NCBI GenBank assembly: GCA_004794655.1
Contig: SMMW01000056.1
Span: 3,811,001 to 3,875,000, forward strand
Direction of reading: 5' to 3'
Length of the DNA stretch: 64,000 bases
Source: Marisa cornuarietis
Taxonomy: Eukaryota; Mollusca; Gastropoda; Architaenioglossa; Ampullariidae
Every line of letters starts with the position of its first letter. The stretch's first letter is position 1. The translations under genes and the position numbers were made by a program. A model generated the notes under the pieces. It saw only the letters and a list, made by a program, of their open reading frames with translations. It ran no database searches and was not told where the DNA came from. Positions 24,001 to 36,599 of this stretch are shown here, one piece after another.

Positions 24001-27000
24001 CTAACGTTTGCTGCCGGCGGAGTGGGTGAACATGATTGATGTCTGCATGCCACGTTTGATCTTTTCCATCAGGCGCAGCTCCTGTGCTCGCTTCCTGCGC
24101 TCCAGCAGCAGGTTAACGGTGTACAGGAACGGGTTCAGAGCAGAGTTGAAGGGAAGGACAAAAATAGCCATGGCCACGTTGACTTCGTCTGACACTACAA
24201 CGCCCCTGGACGCCATCAGACCCAGGAGACCGATGGGAAACCAGCAGAGAAAGTTGCAGGCGGCTACCGAAATGAGACGACGAGCGACGGTCAGGTTCTT
24301 GCTCTTCTTGGAAGTGTCGCAGGCCGACATGCTGTTGGCACGGACTGACCAGAAGATGAAAGCCTGACCCAGGGCGATAATAAGGAATAGGAGGAAGTTA
24401 AGGACGATGATGACACCGAATGAGTAGTCGTGACCCCTGTGGTTACCAGGATTGATGGGAAGGGGAATACAGATGCCAGTTTGACCGTAGAACTTCCAGT
24501 GTGACATGGCGGGACCCAATGGCACCGCAGCAATAATGACACCAACGGTCCATGCCAAACATGTCGCCACAAGCGCAGACCGCTTGCTAAAGTGAACTCG
24601 ACTAAAAGGAAAACGAAGGACCAGGAAACGATCCAGAGTGATGAGGAAGATGATAAAAGCCGACACCTCAGTAGAAAGAAAAGCCAGAAATCCAGCCATC
24701 TGACACAGTGTACTCCTCTTCCACTCTAGGTCTTTCCACAAATAGACACCCATGTAAACACGGTCAGCTATTCCTATGATGGCCAGGTAGATCCCCATCA
24801 AGAAATCTGATAAACACAAATTAGTTACAAAGATGTCAAAACCAAGATTAGAGTTCATTTTAAGGAAGAAATTACGATAAATTAAACTAACTACGTTTCC
24901 TATTAGAGCAAAAAACGCAGTCACTGACAAGAAAATGCGATAAACATCTAAGCTCAACAAGGCCTCACAGGACGAGGTCTGATCTGCCGGAGCCCTGCAG
25001 TTGACCAGATTGAAGCCTGGGGGCAGACTGGCTGGACAACACAGCTTGTAGTTGTCGGCGTCTACACTCTCTAGACTCTGTACATTATACAGAATGTCTT
25101 GACTGAACTCTGTCATAGAACATCCGCGGACATCAAGAGTTCGCAAGTTTATTAAACTTTTGAAACCATCTCCAATAATACGGTCTATATCACAGTTAGA
25201 CATGTTCAGGAACTGAAGATTAGGAAACAAATCATAAATATTACTAATGTTGACCTCATGCATAATAATGTTTGAAATATCAAGTCTAATAAGAGACGAG
25301 AACGCGCCGGACCAGGCAGGTTTTATGGTTAAAAATAATGAAAGGGGATTTCCAGCGACATTAATTTCATTCAGATTGGTTAGTTTCTCAAAATCGTTTT
25401 CTGCAAGGGAAGTGAGCAGGTTATTACTCAAATCAAGGCTGCGTAAGTTTGGGAGTGACAATTTTCCAAGTTGTGTGAGATTACAAGCGGCTAAGGCAAG
25501 ATGTATCAACATTCTGTTGTTCTTAACATCAGCTGGGGTCATGCCAGTACCACTGGCATCAAGAAATCTCAGGCTGGGAAACTTGTGAGCGGGAAAGGGT
25601 CGAGAGCAGAAGAAGGCGAGGCCGTGACACACACAGGGGTCAGGACAGGTGAGGTCACACAGCAGCTCATCATCGTGCTGCGGACACTGGTAGAGGCCGT
25701 CACACAGGTGGGTGGGATGGACACACACACGGGAGTTGCGGCAGCGGTAGAAGCCGGGACACGTGTAGCTGTCACACGCCGCCTCGTCCCCGTGACCAGG
25801 ACAGTCGTACAGCCCGTTACAGCGGAGGAAGACGGGCAGACAGTACGTGACGTCAGACTGCGGGCACCGGAAGTGAGTCTCGTTACAAAGAGGGTTTGAC
25901 GAGGTTAGGTTGACCGAAAACGGTTTCAGCGTCAATTGGCCTTGTGAGTTTAAGAGGACAGTACCCGGCATACTCCAAGATAGTCTAAAAAGTTTGGTTA
26001 TTGATGCTGCTACACAAAACTCATCAGCTCCATTTGTGCAGTCGTGTTGTCCATCACACTTCTGAGTACTAAGGACACACTGCAACATAAAAGAGGCAAA
26101 TTTTGTAATTCTATTAAACTATTTCAATATACGAAAATTACAATACAAACCTAATTTAAGTAAAACACAACAAGCTGATAAGGGTTTTTGCTTGTCGCCT
26201 CACCTGTCCATTCCCGCAGTAGAAAGGTCTGTCGGAACCACAGGAGTCAAAGCGACAGAAGTCTTCGTCACTGTTGTCTCTACAGTCGGCCCGGTGGTCA
26301 CACACCAGTGTGTACGGCACGTGCTCCAGCTGACTGTCGCATCGGTAGGAAGGTGGAAGTCGTTGGACAGGTGCAACGCATGTCTGTGAATCGTAACCTT
26401 TTGCCCAACACGCACTGTTGGGGTCACACGCCAGAAATGTGTGTGTCACGTGCTGTAGAGGGCACTGCACGAGGCTTACGTTGAGGTTTGTCCACTTCGG
26501 GTTTGTGGGAACAGACAATTCCGGAGTTTGTAGACGAGATTCTAAATGACTGAATTCGTCCTTTTCGCAGAGAACAAATGCTTGAGGAGACATTTTTTGA
26601 CATGTTTGGGGCATGATGTCGTGTGCCTTTGGATACCACAAGGTACACTGGGCTTGTTCATGTTTAGAGGCCACCTTCTCAGCTTCGACGAATAGAACAG
26701 TTCCATCGCTCCACACGTAGGAGTTTCGATACCTGTCAACAAAATACACACCAAAGTCTTTCTATTAATCTTCGACATATCCAAAATAGTTTGACTGAGT
26801 TTTATAATTTTCTGTCCATTAGTGGATTATGATTCTACATAATTTAGTTTAGTTCTTTGATGCTTCTAACTTTATTTTCATTTTTATCACATTCATTCAG
26901 TACAAAATGAGAAGCAAGAGTAAACATGGATGAAGAAAAGAAAAAAAAAAGATTGGGAGAAAGAAAGATGGAAGAGAAGATAGAATTAGTGAGGACATCC

Positions 27001-30000
27001 CAGCTTCCACTATTTGGTCTTATATTAATAGTTGATTATATGGATTCTACAGTAACTCACACAGGTCTAACATTACTATGACATCTTTCTATATTATATC
27101 TATATTTCACAATTCTTAGAAAAACATGTATACAAGGTATATTGTTAATCCATTCACTTATATAAATGTAATGTTTTGCTAGCAGAATGATTATGTCTAA
27201 CTTATTTTTTATTTGGTTAGTACAGTTTCACTGGACACAATTGTTGAATGTCCGTACTAAAAGAAAGAAAAGTGAGAGGGAGAGAGAGAGAGACAAGAAG
27301 AAAGTGTCCACATGTAGCATTACAACTTACCCAATTCATTATCATATCAAAATACAAAACTCTTTCAAACATTTTTTGCTTATCTCAGTCTGTATCCTTC
27401 ACTCAAAAAACATGGATGTGAGCACACAATAGAAATATGCAATGGCTGTAGTTGAGATATCTTTAAGATTATGTGCACCATATAAAAATAGTAATAATAA
27501 TATAAGGAGCCTGCATAGTGGTATTCTCAAGGTAATAATAATAATCATCAGACATATCCAGCCTTTCTCCAGCAGCAGCAATACTCAAAGTGATCTACAG
27601 TAATAAGAGTGCACTGGTCTACCGTGCTTTACTGTTGAAAAAGTTCAGTGCACTGCACAGGAAGATCAAATATAACAGTTCAATGAAGAAGCAAAATACA
27701 AAGGAGAAATGGTGATGTGACACAACAGCTAAAAGTTAATGGGGGAATTATAGCATTGTACCTAGCAGCATACTTGGAGAGATGCCTTCCTCCTTTATGT
27801 GTTTTCTAGAATTGGTGAAGTTATATAGTTCCAGTTACACTCATAAGATTCATATAATGATTATAATCAGACCACTGCATTATTACCCTGGAAAATAATC
27901 TTTTCAAAGGTTCAAGGAATAAAAGATATCAAACTGAGATGGTTTCAATGCAGAATTACCCATAGAATTCTAGGTACAAACTCCCTGGCAGAATATATGG
28001 GGATAGAAGTTAGTAATAAATGCACTTTCTGTGGCAATGAAAGGGAGACAATTGAACATCTATTTTGCCGCTGTAAGGTAACCAAACTATTTTGGACAAG
28101 TCTAGAAAAGGCAATAAGGGAAAAATGCTCTAATAATCATAAATTAACACTTAACGAATCTGTAATACTATTCGGATATGAAGTAAACTGTCCAATAGAT
28201 AATACGTTAGAGAATATACTACTAGAAGCAAAGTTTTTTTAATCTATAAATGTAAACTAGAGAAGAAACAGCCAGACTTAAGAGTTTTTATTCTGCAACT
28301 AAATAGAAAATACAAGATTGAAGAATTTAACGCACTTATTAACAAGGTTTTATTTTTTATGCTCTATTCATTGTTAAAGATAACGAATATCTGTTGGATG
28401 GAACTGGTTTCTCCCACAAACTATCTAAGGCTAGATCACAGCAAATTGTTATACCTCTCGCCCGTAGATGTTATGACACCTACCCGGGGTTAATTTCTCC
28501 CATGAACTCTACTAATTGTAAGATTATTGTTAGCTCCTTCTTTATTTGAACCACGCCTATATGCACTTAATCAGTTACTGACATGCACGGCTTTAGCCTT
28601 ATCCTGATAATATCTTTTTACCTGACAGGTGTGTCGGGTTGGACGGGTATCTGCATTTTCTAGCAAGACCAAAGATCTATTATAACATATTATCAACCTT
28701 GGATGCAAATCGCTTTATGTGTTTTTCTACTTTAGTACCTCCTGCTGTTTTAATCAACTAACAGTTGCAATCTTAGTATGGTATTTGTCTTAAAAATTAA
28801 ATATATATATATATATATATGCATTTATAATTATTTAACAAATTGAATGCAAAGCAGCCACTGTACTATCAGCATACGTACATGTAGGGTAAACTGCTCA
28901 AACCACGCAAGCTGGTGAAGAAAAGTGGTCCAGCGGGTGGCCACTGTCCTTTTTCCAGAACGTTGGAAACTGCGACGATCTTCTCCATGTTTTGAAGAAC
29001 TGCAGTCTTAAGACCCCGCAATGTGCACAGCATGTTGGCATCATCCTGTACCAGGTTACTTGCTGCAGCATAGGTGAAACAACTGTTCCCTGCGGCGAAG
29101 AAGCCTGGGCCACACTCTTCAGTCGTGTAGGGACACACAGACTCGTCTTTCATGTCCAGACACTCGGAGGACAGGTTACACGGGAAGTGCTGCTGGTAGG
29201 AGCTCCAGTCCTTGACTGAGGAGCAGTTCCATCGACCGTCATTTAAATTCTCTGGCATGTCCTCTCGCTCGTGGAAGGAAAACAGCATCCTGAAACCTCT
29301 ACCCGTCTGTCTATCTGATCCGGATCTAAAATGGAACTTTAAAACCGGAATGTGGTATACTTTCTGTGAAGGCGGCGAAAACCCACATATTGTGGCCACG
29401 GGCTTACCGGAGGCATTCCAGATATCCAGAAAAGCAAAGTTCTCATCGTGAGGGGAACAAGGGGTCATGGTCAGAGCCTCAAAACTGATCATCACAGAGC
29501 GGTTTGCAGGCATCCGTAATTCCACCGAGCTGTTCATGAGTGGAGGGTACGTCGACTTCTCGTTTTCCCATCCAGGCGTTTGTATGTACCCTAAGATAAC
29601 ATCACAATGAGTAGAAGTTAATGCGAAGAACACGCGAGATTTGTCATGTCATCTTAGGTCGTTACACATCTTAACATGGTATTTGCATGTGGTGTAAGCA
29701 GGGAACCCTCAGACGTGTGTGCCCGGTTTATTGTGTACAGTGTCATTATTAGTCCCCTAGATCTATTAGCAGGTACTAACAACTGACTGCAAGACCTCAC
29801 CATCAGAATGACAGACAGTTCAAATACATTGTTCATCTACCCCTTTTAGTTATTTTTTTATGATTTTTTGAGAAAGGGCTAAAAACTTGCGTCCCAGGGG
29901 GTAGAACGCCTCCTCAGCCTTCCGTCAAGAATGAGTTAGGTTCGTGGAAGCTACCCTTTCTAAGGACGGCAGGTCCACGCCAGATGATGATTATGATGAT

Positions 30001-32736
30001 GATGATGATAATAATAATAGTAATAATAATAATAAAGGTGATTTGTGCAGCGCTTGTCCCCACCATTAAAGGCGGACTCAAAGTGCTGTACTACAAAGAA
30101 AAAGACACAATAATAATAATAATAATAATAGATGCTGATCTCAAACAAAGTAAGTTTCAGTGTTGTTATTATTTACACTCACTCCCTTCCCGCCAGCACC
30201 GGACTTTCCTTTGAAGTTGATCTTCGCAAAACAAGGATCGGTAACAGCCATGTCTTGAATTCCGAGTGTAGGCAGTAAAAAGAAACGTTCGTCGGACTAC
30301 TGAACTTGAAGTTTTAGGGCAACACAACAGTTGAGGAGAGAGCACAGTCCTGGCACTGAAGAAGCGAAGGCGACAGCAGTCGGTGACACGCAGGGAGCAA
30401 GATGGAGGACGACACGAGACACGTCAGCAGACGACATCGCTGAAGCGCATAGATCCAGAATCTTGTCTACAAAACATGTAGCAATGTACATGGTTCGTAC
30501 ATTAAAAATGGAAAACGGAATGGTCCACAATGATCCACAATGGTCCAGCATAGTCCACAATGGTCTACGATGGTCTACAATGCTAGAACAGTTAAAAGTG
30601 TCAACGAAAGAGGCGCAGAATCCTGTTCAGTCAAAAATCGAAGCAAGATGGCAGAACGAAGAACAGGAGACAGAAGCCGTTATTAGAAGATGTTTGTTGT
30701 AAGAAATGACGCACCACAAGCACTGAAGAATAATCATAACAAAGGCGAACGGCACAACAAACATCACCGATGAGTAGGAGAAACCAAAGCTCGACGTATA
30801 TCCATGGAGACAAAACGACAGACAGCTCATTCCCTCCAGCCAGTGAGGCCAAGGGACGTCACTCTCCTATCCACATCAGGATCGCAACAGCAGCAGCAGC
30901 AATGGCTTGGCTAGATAGGATCTGGCACAACTATAAAATACAGTTCACTTCCAAGTACAAGCTGTACAAATCCCTAAAAAGAACATAAAACAAACGACTT
31001 TACACAAAACAAGATGGCCACACTGGTAGGACGCCAGGAACCTCTACTATCAACAGTCAAGTGACGTAAGCTGGTCTTCTTTGGTCATGTGACCCGGCAC
31101 GACACCTTGTCGAAGACTATCCTTCATGGCACCTTGGAGGGTGGCCGACGCCGCGGTGGTCAGAGAAAGAACTGACTTACGAACATCAAAGACTGGACTG
31201 GTCTACCTGTACAGGACCTGCTGAATATCTACCACAATACGCAAGACTGGCGGCCCCTGTCAGCTGCCGCGTCTATCCATGTGTCCCCCCCCCAACCACA
31301 GGTGCCAGGCAAGGGATGACTGACTGACTGACTGACTGACTAGTGTGTTTGCAAAATATCTTTCTTTCAAACGTGTAGTTTCACTACGATACAGTCGGTG
31401 GCTGTTAAAAACTGAGTATTTATGTTCGAGCTGAACAGTGAACTAGAATTCGAGTGAATCCAAAATGGGGAACTGTACTATGAGCAATGTAAACGAGACG
31501 GCGTAAACAACCCTGTCCCAAATGAAGAAAATAGACAAGAAACCAAACCTACCATACATAATAATATTATATATATAAACCATTATTAAAATCATTTTTT
31601 TCTGTTAATAACGCTGTACCCTTCGACTGTTCATACGAATGATTGGTTTGCAATGTTGTCAAGGCCATCTTGCAAATGTCTGCAGTACAACCACGCTCCT
31701 CCTTCTATCCTCTCATTAGGTGATCTGTTTGTCTCTAGTCTGGATATCATTAAATAGCGGACAAAAAATACTTACTTTGTTCATTAATTTTTAACATATT
31801 ACTGTAAGCTATAGATATTTAGATATTTTATCTATTTATCCGTTAACCGTTTAATGAACGATGAAGCTTGCAATGATTTGTTGGACATGAGAGTTTTAAT
31901 TCCCTGTGGTGTGACTATCACGTTAATGCTATAATATTACGACAGAGTAAGAGTGACAACACATGGTCTGATTGCTTGGTCTGGTAAACGTTGACTAGAG
32001 ATACTCCTACTGCCACCTGGTTCTTACCTGCTGTGGGAGAGGTAAACTTGAGCTCCAGCCGAGGTCTGTCAGATGAAGACACGGCCGTGAAGCGAAGGAG
32101 CAAGAGCCCAGCCTCTGACTTCAATCTTTTATCACTTACCAGTCGAATGACAACAGACTCGGAGAGGCTGAACATCTCGGAGTATGACTGGGCAATACAA
32201 CTCTCCTTGAAGAGAGTGCGGTTCACCCCACTGTCCGTGATGACGATGCTAAGGACGCCGCAGTTTGGTTTGTGCAGGTCCCAGAGTCTAACAACCAGAC
32301 CTGCTGCTACTCCAAGACGAATCTGACATGAATCGACAGTTTGTGCCCCTTTGACTATCCCATCAAACACGATGCTTCCTTCATCCGCCGTCGAGACCAA
32401 AGTACCGTTGACTGAGAGACACTGGATGATGTCCCCGGTCGTCAGGTTGAAAGTTCTCGACTGTGGTGGCAGTGTTGTTTGTCTTACCTTCATGTGATCT
32501 GGAACAGTCTTTACAGACGAGTGAATGTCATCAGTGGTGACAGGGTCCCGAGGTAAAGACGAAAAGTCGAAGTCAGTTTCACGTGGGTCGAGAAAACTAA
32601 GACTGGAATTATTCCCAGCGCTGGCCCCTGACGGTAAAATAAAAATAACGGCAGCCATTAGTGCGATTATGATCTGCTTGCTTGCAAAAGAAGTTCGACG
32701 ATCAAGTGCAGACCTGTACCACATTGTAGTCATCAT
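24001..32736 (-). CDS. Receptor gene B: CUB/LDLa/C-type lectin/LRR 7TM receptor, GRL101-like
   Basis: Complete four-exon duplicate of gene A: exons 32028-32736, 28882-29590, 26204-26732 and 24001-26079. CDS is 4026 nt (1341 residues), in frame throughout. Phases and domain order match A: signal segment, CUB, CUB, LDLa, C-type lectin-like, LDLa repeats, LRRs, 7TM (LDRF, NPFLY). Exon 4 differs from A at only some twenty to thirty residues of 692. A cluster of these is in the LRRs (GFKSLINLRTLDVRG here, GLKSLTNLEILDVRG in A). Donors are GTAAGA, GTACGT and GTGAGG. Intron 3 is only 124 bp and is the empty site for the LTR element in A. Introns 1 and 2 hold LINE fragments absent from A. Probably a plasma-membrane receptor with an unknown extracellular ligand; functional as far as sequence shows. 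Confidence 0.9.
27890..28375 (+). mobile_element. LINE ORF2 C-terminus with zinc-knuckle motif (L1/Tx1-like)
   Basis: The plus strand reads LRWFQCRITHRILGTNSLAE, then a Cys/His motif CTFCGNERETIEHLFCRC (C-x2-C, H-x4-C) followed by VTKLFWTSLEKAI, typical of the end of L1/Tx1-type ORF2 proteins. A T-run near 28235 shifts the frame, after which similarity continues (RVFILQLNRKYKIEEFNALI). It lies in intron 2 of gene B, antisense to the gene. Alignment with the 639-bp intron of A stops near 26825 and resumes near 28375. Confidence 0.8.
30018..30130 (+). repeat. (AAT)n-bounded short repeat with GCGCT motif
   Basis: A roughly 75-bp core ('gatttgtgcagcgcttgtcc' to 'caaagtgctgtacta') lies between two (AAT)n tracts, in intron 1 of gene B. 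It resembles in layout the elements at 40341 and 42889, but the core differs. Confidence 0.55.
30860..31341 (+). mobile_element. LINE 3' fragment with (TGAC)n tail
   Basis: Plus-strand pieces: AMAWLDRIWHNYKIQFTSKY (about 30900), then KLVFFGHVTRHD and ILHGTLEGGRRRGGQRKN followed by a TGA where the family usually has Trp (about 31174), then DWRPLSAAA, and a terminal TGACTGACTGAC tail. It belongs to the same family as 18270-19893 and lies in intron 1 of gene B, antisense. Stops and frame breaks show it is dead. Confidence 0.82.
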
Positions 32737-33035
32737 TCAAGCGGTCTTGTCTTTTTTATCTTTGACAAGCAAGTGAAGACCTGAAAGGGGTTGGCTTCAT
32801 CATTCAAGTGGTCTCATCTTCTCCATGTTTGAAGAGCACGTGCAGAGCTAAAAGATATGAACTGATTTTTGTTCATCATTTGCATGCTGATCTGGTGTTA
32901 CTACATTCCGGTCACTAAAGCAACATGTTTTGTCAGTTTTTCTGTCCAACCCTGACTACTATACTAAGATCACACGCCTAGTGAAACGCGGTCAGAACCC
33001 GAATGCGTGTGACACAGCTGCTTTATTACTCGTCT

Positions 33036-33392
33036 GAGGCAGCTGTGGAATGGATGGCTGACGCCTCAGATGTACTTGGTTGTGAAGAGGCAGCTGTGGA
33101 ATGGATGACTGACGCCTCAGATGTACTTGGTTGTGAAGAGGCAGCTGTGGAATGGATGACTGACGCCTCAGATGTACTTGGTTGTGAAGAGGCAGCTGTG
33201 GAATGGATGGCTGACACCCCGGATGTACTTGATTGTGAAGAGGCAGCTGTGGAATGGATGGCTGACGCCCCGGATGTACTTGGTTGTGAAGAGACAGCTG
33301 TGGAATGGATGGCTGACGCCCCGGATGTACTTGGTTGTGAAGAGGCAGATGTGGAATGGACGGCTGACGCCCCGGATGTACTTGGGTTGTGA
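33036..33392 (+). repeat. 51-bp minisatellite, seven copies, upstream of gene B
   Basis: Seven head-to-tail units of 51 bp, each starting gaggcagctgtggaatgga. The period is 17 codons, so one frame stays open and reads EAAVEWMADASDVLGCE-like repeats. The same place upstream of gene A has only one diverged unit. It lies 0.3 kb upstream of the gene B start codon. It is judged noncoding because nothing downstream extends the frame and copy A has no such frame. Confidence 0.9.
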
Positions 33393-33686
33393 AGAACTAG
33401 GCATCACTGCCAGCTCCCAAGATTGTCCTCCTCAGCCCTGCAAGTGAGGACTCCATAGATCGCCATGTCCTAACCAGTGTGTGTCCTGGAATGACCAAGG
33501 CACACTAACCTTTTAAACTTATAGATAATGGAATCTGGGGGGTAAGGGGGTGGGCTACCCATAGGTCCACCCTCTTCTCTAAAACAGACCATCAGCATCC
33601 ACTTTCAGTAAAGCACTCACTAACAGCCTGAGTGAGATGTCTGAGTAACTGATATTTTCGTATTTTCGTTTTGTACATTTCACAAA

Positions 33687-33689
<3 letters not shown>

Positions 33690-33748
<59 letters not shown>
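33690..33748. repeat. (TG)n microsatellite
   Basis: Uninterrupted TG repeat of about 29 units. Confidence 0.97.
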
Positions 33749-33751
<3 letters not shown>

Positions 33752-35278
33752 AACAATCAGTGTTAGATCGACCGCGAACAACTAATTTCCTGCTGCTTTA
33801 AGATCATCACAAACATGAAATTGTATTTCAGCAGCAAACATTCAGTTAACTGTGTGTTGAATAAGCCTGCAATTTAATCCTGGTTTTATTGTTCTCCTAA
33901 AAAAGTAATCATCCGCGTGTGTGTACTTTGCTTTTGATTTAAATGTTCAAAGCATGGCGTCATTATTGTGTGTGCGCGGGTGAGCGCGTGTGCAAGTACA
34001 TGAAAGAAAGTCCAAGCTACTGTGATAAAAAAAATGATGGATTGTGGTTTCTTTACTTTGATAAGGCACGCGCCTACAGCCTACAAAAAATATACTCCCT
34101 GTCTTTGTACAGTTTTGAAAGGGATTTTAAATGTAAAGATTGGAAGCAGAGCGTCTGTGGATATGCGACATATGTGCGACAACACTTCGGAGAAATCCCT
34201 CTCTTTTTTAAACAAATAGGACCATTTAACAAATTTATCGTCAAATTAACTAACAGATGGTGGAAGATGAATTGAAACAGAAGATTACTGTGGTGAGATG
34301 TACTGAGAACATAGCCCTGGTTACTGTTACTTGACTGTAGTGATGATCAGACGAGTCACTACTGACGGTGGAAGTCCAGTCTGGACCTGGAGGTGAGGAT
34401 GGCGTATAGTTCTAAATGCTCAGCTTGCAAAACATTGAAGATGACAATCTCAACATTAAACTTACTCTCAAGAATGCAGCTTAGTTGCGTGTCTGTGAGT
34501 GTGTACCTGTGTGTACCCCCGCCCGAGAAGGACCCCGGCCCACTGTCGAACGCACAACCTGTAAGTCGAATATAGTATCTAAAACCGTAACCAACAGACT
34601 AAACAGTATCGAGACTTTTCCCCATCAAACAGTGCATGTCCGACATGAGGTGAAAGGACCTAAGCTTGGTCAGATTGAAGATCGAGTGAGAGTGATGTGA
34701 GAATTTATAATGTTGAAAGATTATTCAATTACATAAGGGGAGATGTGCCTGTGTTTGATTTTGAAATTTGCTGGTGTTGCCCGATGGACCTGTCTTAAGC
34801 ACAAAGAAAGAATTTAAAAAATTAAAAAAACCACTAAGACAGAGGGATTTATTTTTGAGCGACCAAAAATACAGTTAACGGGGATCTCACGTGCAGATGT
34901 TTTGTTGTTTATTGTGTGAAAGGTCACGTGTCAGCGACAAGGTGTATGTCTGGGTGGTGTGTACACCAGGTGACACTTACAAGATGGTGAAGATGACTAA
35001 GAATGTTTGAATGCCTGAACGGTAGTAGAGCAGCAGAAAAGAAGCATCATTGATGAACTGGAGAATTGTTGCAGGATAGTTCCATACCAATTGCAGAATA
35101 GTTATAGTTGCAGGACAGTTGCAGCACACCTGCATATCAGCCGCAGGACCGGGGAAGAAGAAAGGAATAAGAGTAGAACAGCGACAAAGGCCTTCCCCGC
35201 AGTTTCGTAATCTTTCATTTAGTGAACAGAACATGAACAGTAACTCTTTGCGCATCTCTCACTTAGGGATTCACTTGG

Positions 35279-35280
<2 letters not shown>

Positions 35281-35356
<76 letters not shown>
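35281..35356. repeat. (CA)n microsatellite
   Basis: Uninterrupted CA repeat of about 38 units. Confidence 0.97.
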
Positions 35357-35358
<2 letters not shown>

Positions 35359-35599
35359 AAAAAATCAAATTGTTATTCAACGATATCCAGCCGACATGCA
35401 GATTGGTATATTATTATTGATGTGATTGTTGTTTAATAACCGCAAGATGCTCTCTTCTCTCTTCATGCTGTTTCATAAACTCGCCCACAACCCGCTGCCA
35501 CGTAACTAAGCAACAAAGTAACTGTCAGCGTAATATTCATAAATTTGTCCCCTTTCCCCCAACTTCATCTCATAGGACTGGGGGCTCTGCAGATAGTAT

Positions 35600-36060
35600 A
35601 CAGGGTCGCTGGTAGTAATCATTTTGTTTTGGAGGAAGTTGGCGGTCTTCATTCGGTTTTCATTTTAAAGCTGTTGATGTCTTTGCAGTTTTCAGTCATT
35701 TGGTTGAGTACAACATTGGTTTCTGTGAGAAGGTGACCATTGCTGTCTAATAATAGTCGGCATATTTGTCACCCCATGCCATTCCTCTGTCTTATGACAT
35801 CGTTCCTCCGTTCAGTTTTCCTGAACTGCCATTGCCTGATGTTGCTGTTGACCATCATGTACTTGTTGTCTCGGCGTTGGTCTTCCTCTCTTCCTTCAAG
35901 GCTTTCCTCTGATGACAGAGACCTACAACATCATTAGTAACCCAGGCTTGTTTGTTGTTCAGCCTCCCTATCACCTCTTCGGCTGTTCATGGTTGCACCT
36001 CTGATGTTTCCAGCGAGGGTGACTTTGTCACAGCCGCCTACGATGAGGGTGGCGATGTTG
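35600..36060 (-). mobile_element. Decayed LINE fragment (region before RT)
   Basis: Minus-strand frames give pieces typical of the endonuclease-RT linker: WVTNDV, then ALKEERKTNAE, VNSNIRQWQFRKTE, and LLDSNGHLLTETNVVLNQMT. These correspond to the part just before that kept at 18270. Stops and frame changes are frequent. Assignment is by pattern only. Confidence 0.5.
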
Positions 36061-36599
36061 CCTCTGACTTATCCCCGAACTTTTTTTTTCTATTTTCCTG
36101 TTTTGCTATTATTTTATTATGACATTCGTAACCCAGTGGCGGGGGTAAAAATGCATAGTTCTACAGTGATGGACTGATGATAATCATCGTCTGCACATTT
36201 CATTTGAGATACTAGATAAAGAAAAAAAATGCTTCTTGATGACACTGCCCTCCACAAGTCGTTTTGTGCATAATTATACATTTCCACTTGCTAATCAATC
36301 AACTCACATGTATGCTAAATAACTCATCTCATGCTGCTTCATCAGCCCACACATAATGTTGCCCAACCAGCTCACACACATGTTGTTTCACCAGCCCGCA
36401 AAGGAACAGGTTCAAACACGAAGGGAGGGAAAATACGAATGTAAAAATGTTATTGATTATACCATCACCTCGTATGGTATGTTTGACAGCGAAAGAACCT
36501 GGCGCAGAGCTGATTACATGGGATTTAAAAAAATGATCGAACCCAGCGACAGCAAACATGTGAAAAGCACTCAAACACACACCCACACGTTTGAGGGCG
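36061..36599. other. Intergenic, nothing recognised
   Basis: AT-rich sequence with no domain-bearing frame. Confidence 0.5.

Larger units (their letters stand above)
20015..33530. repeat. Segmental duplication, copy B (holds receptor gene B)
   Basis: Partner of 4290-16260, direct orientation. It is longer because of LINE insertions near 21150, 27890 and 30860 and the 51-bp minisatellite at 33036-33392. Similarity is highest over the exons and the short intron 3 and clearly lower in the flanks. Confidence 0.8.
33531..35599. other. Intergenic, microsatellite-bearing, no gene seen
   Basis: Contains (TG)n at 33690-33748 and (CA)n at 35281-35356. A 110-codon frame at 33943-34275 has no recognisable domain, starts within GTG-rich sequence and lacks support. 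Confidence 0.5.

Noticed and set aside
33003..33392. 129-codon frame over the 51-bp repeat as a repetitive protein
   Set aside because: The open frame follows from a period divisible by three. Copy A has no equivalent frame, and there is no signal peptide or splice support.
33943..34275. 110-codon frame rich in Lys, Tyr and Cys
   Set aside because: No conserved motif or second copy, and no splice or promoter context.
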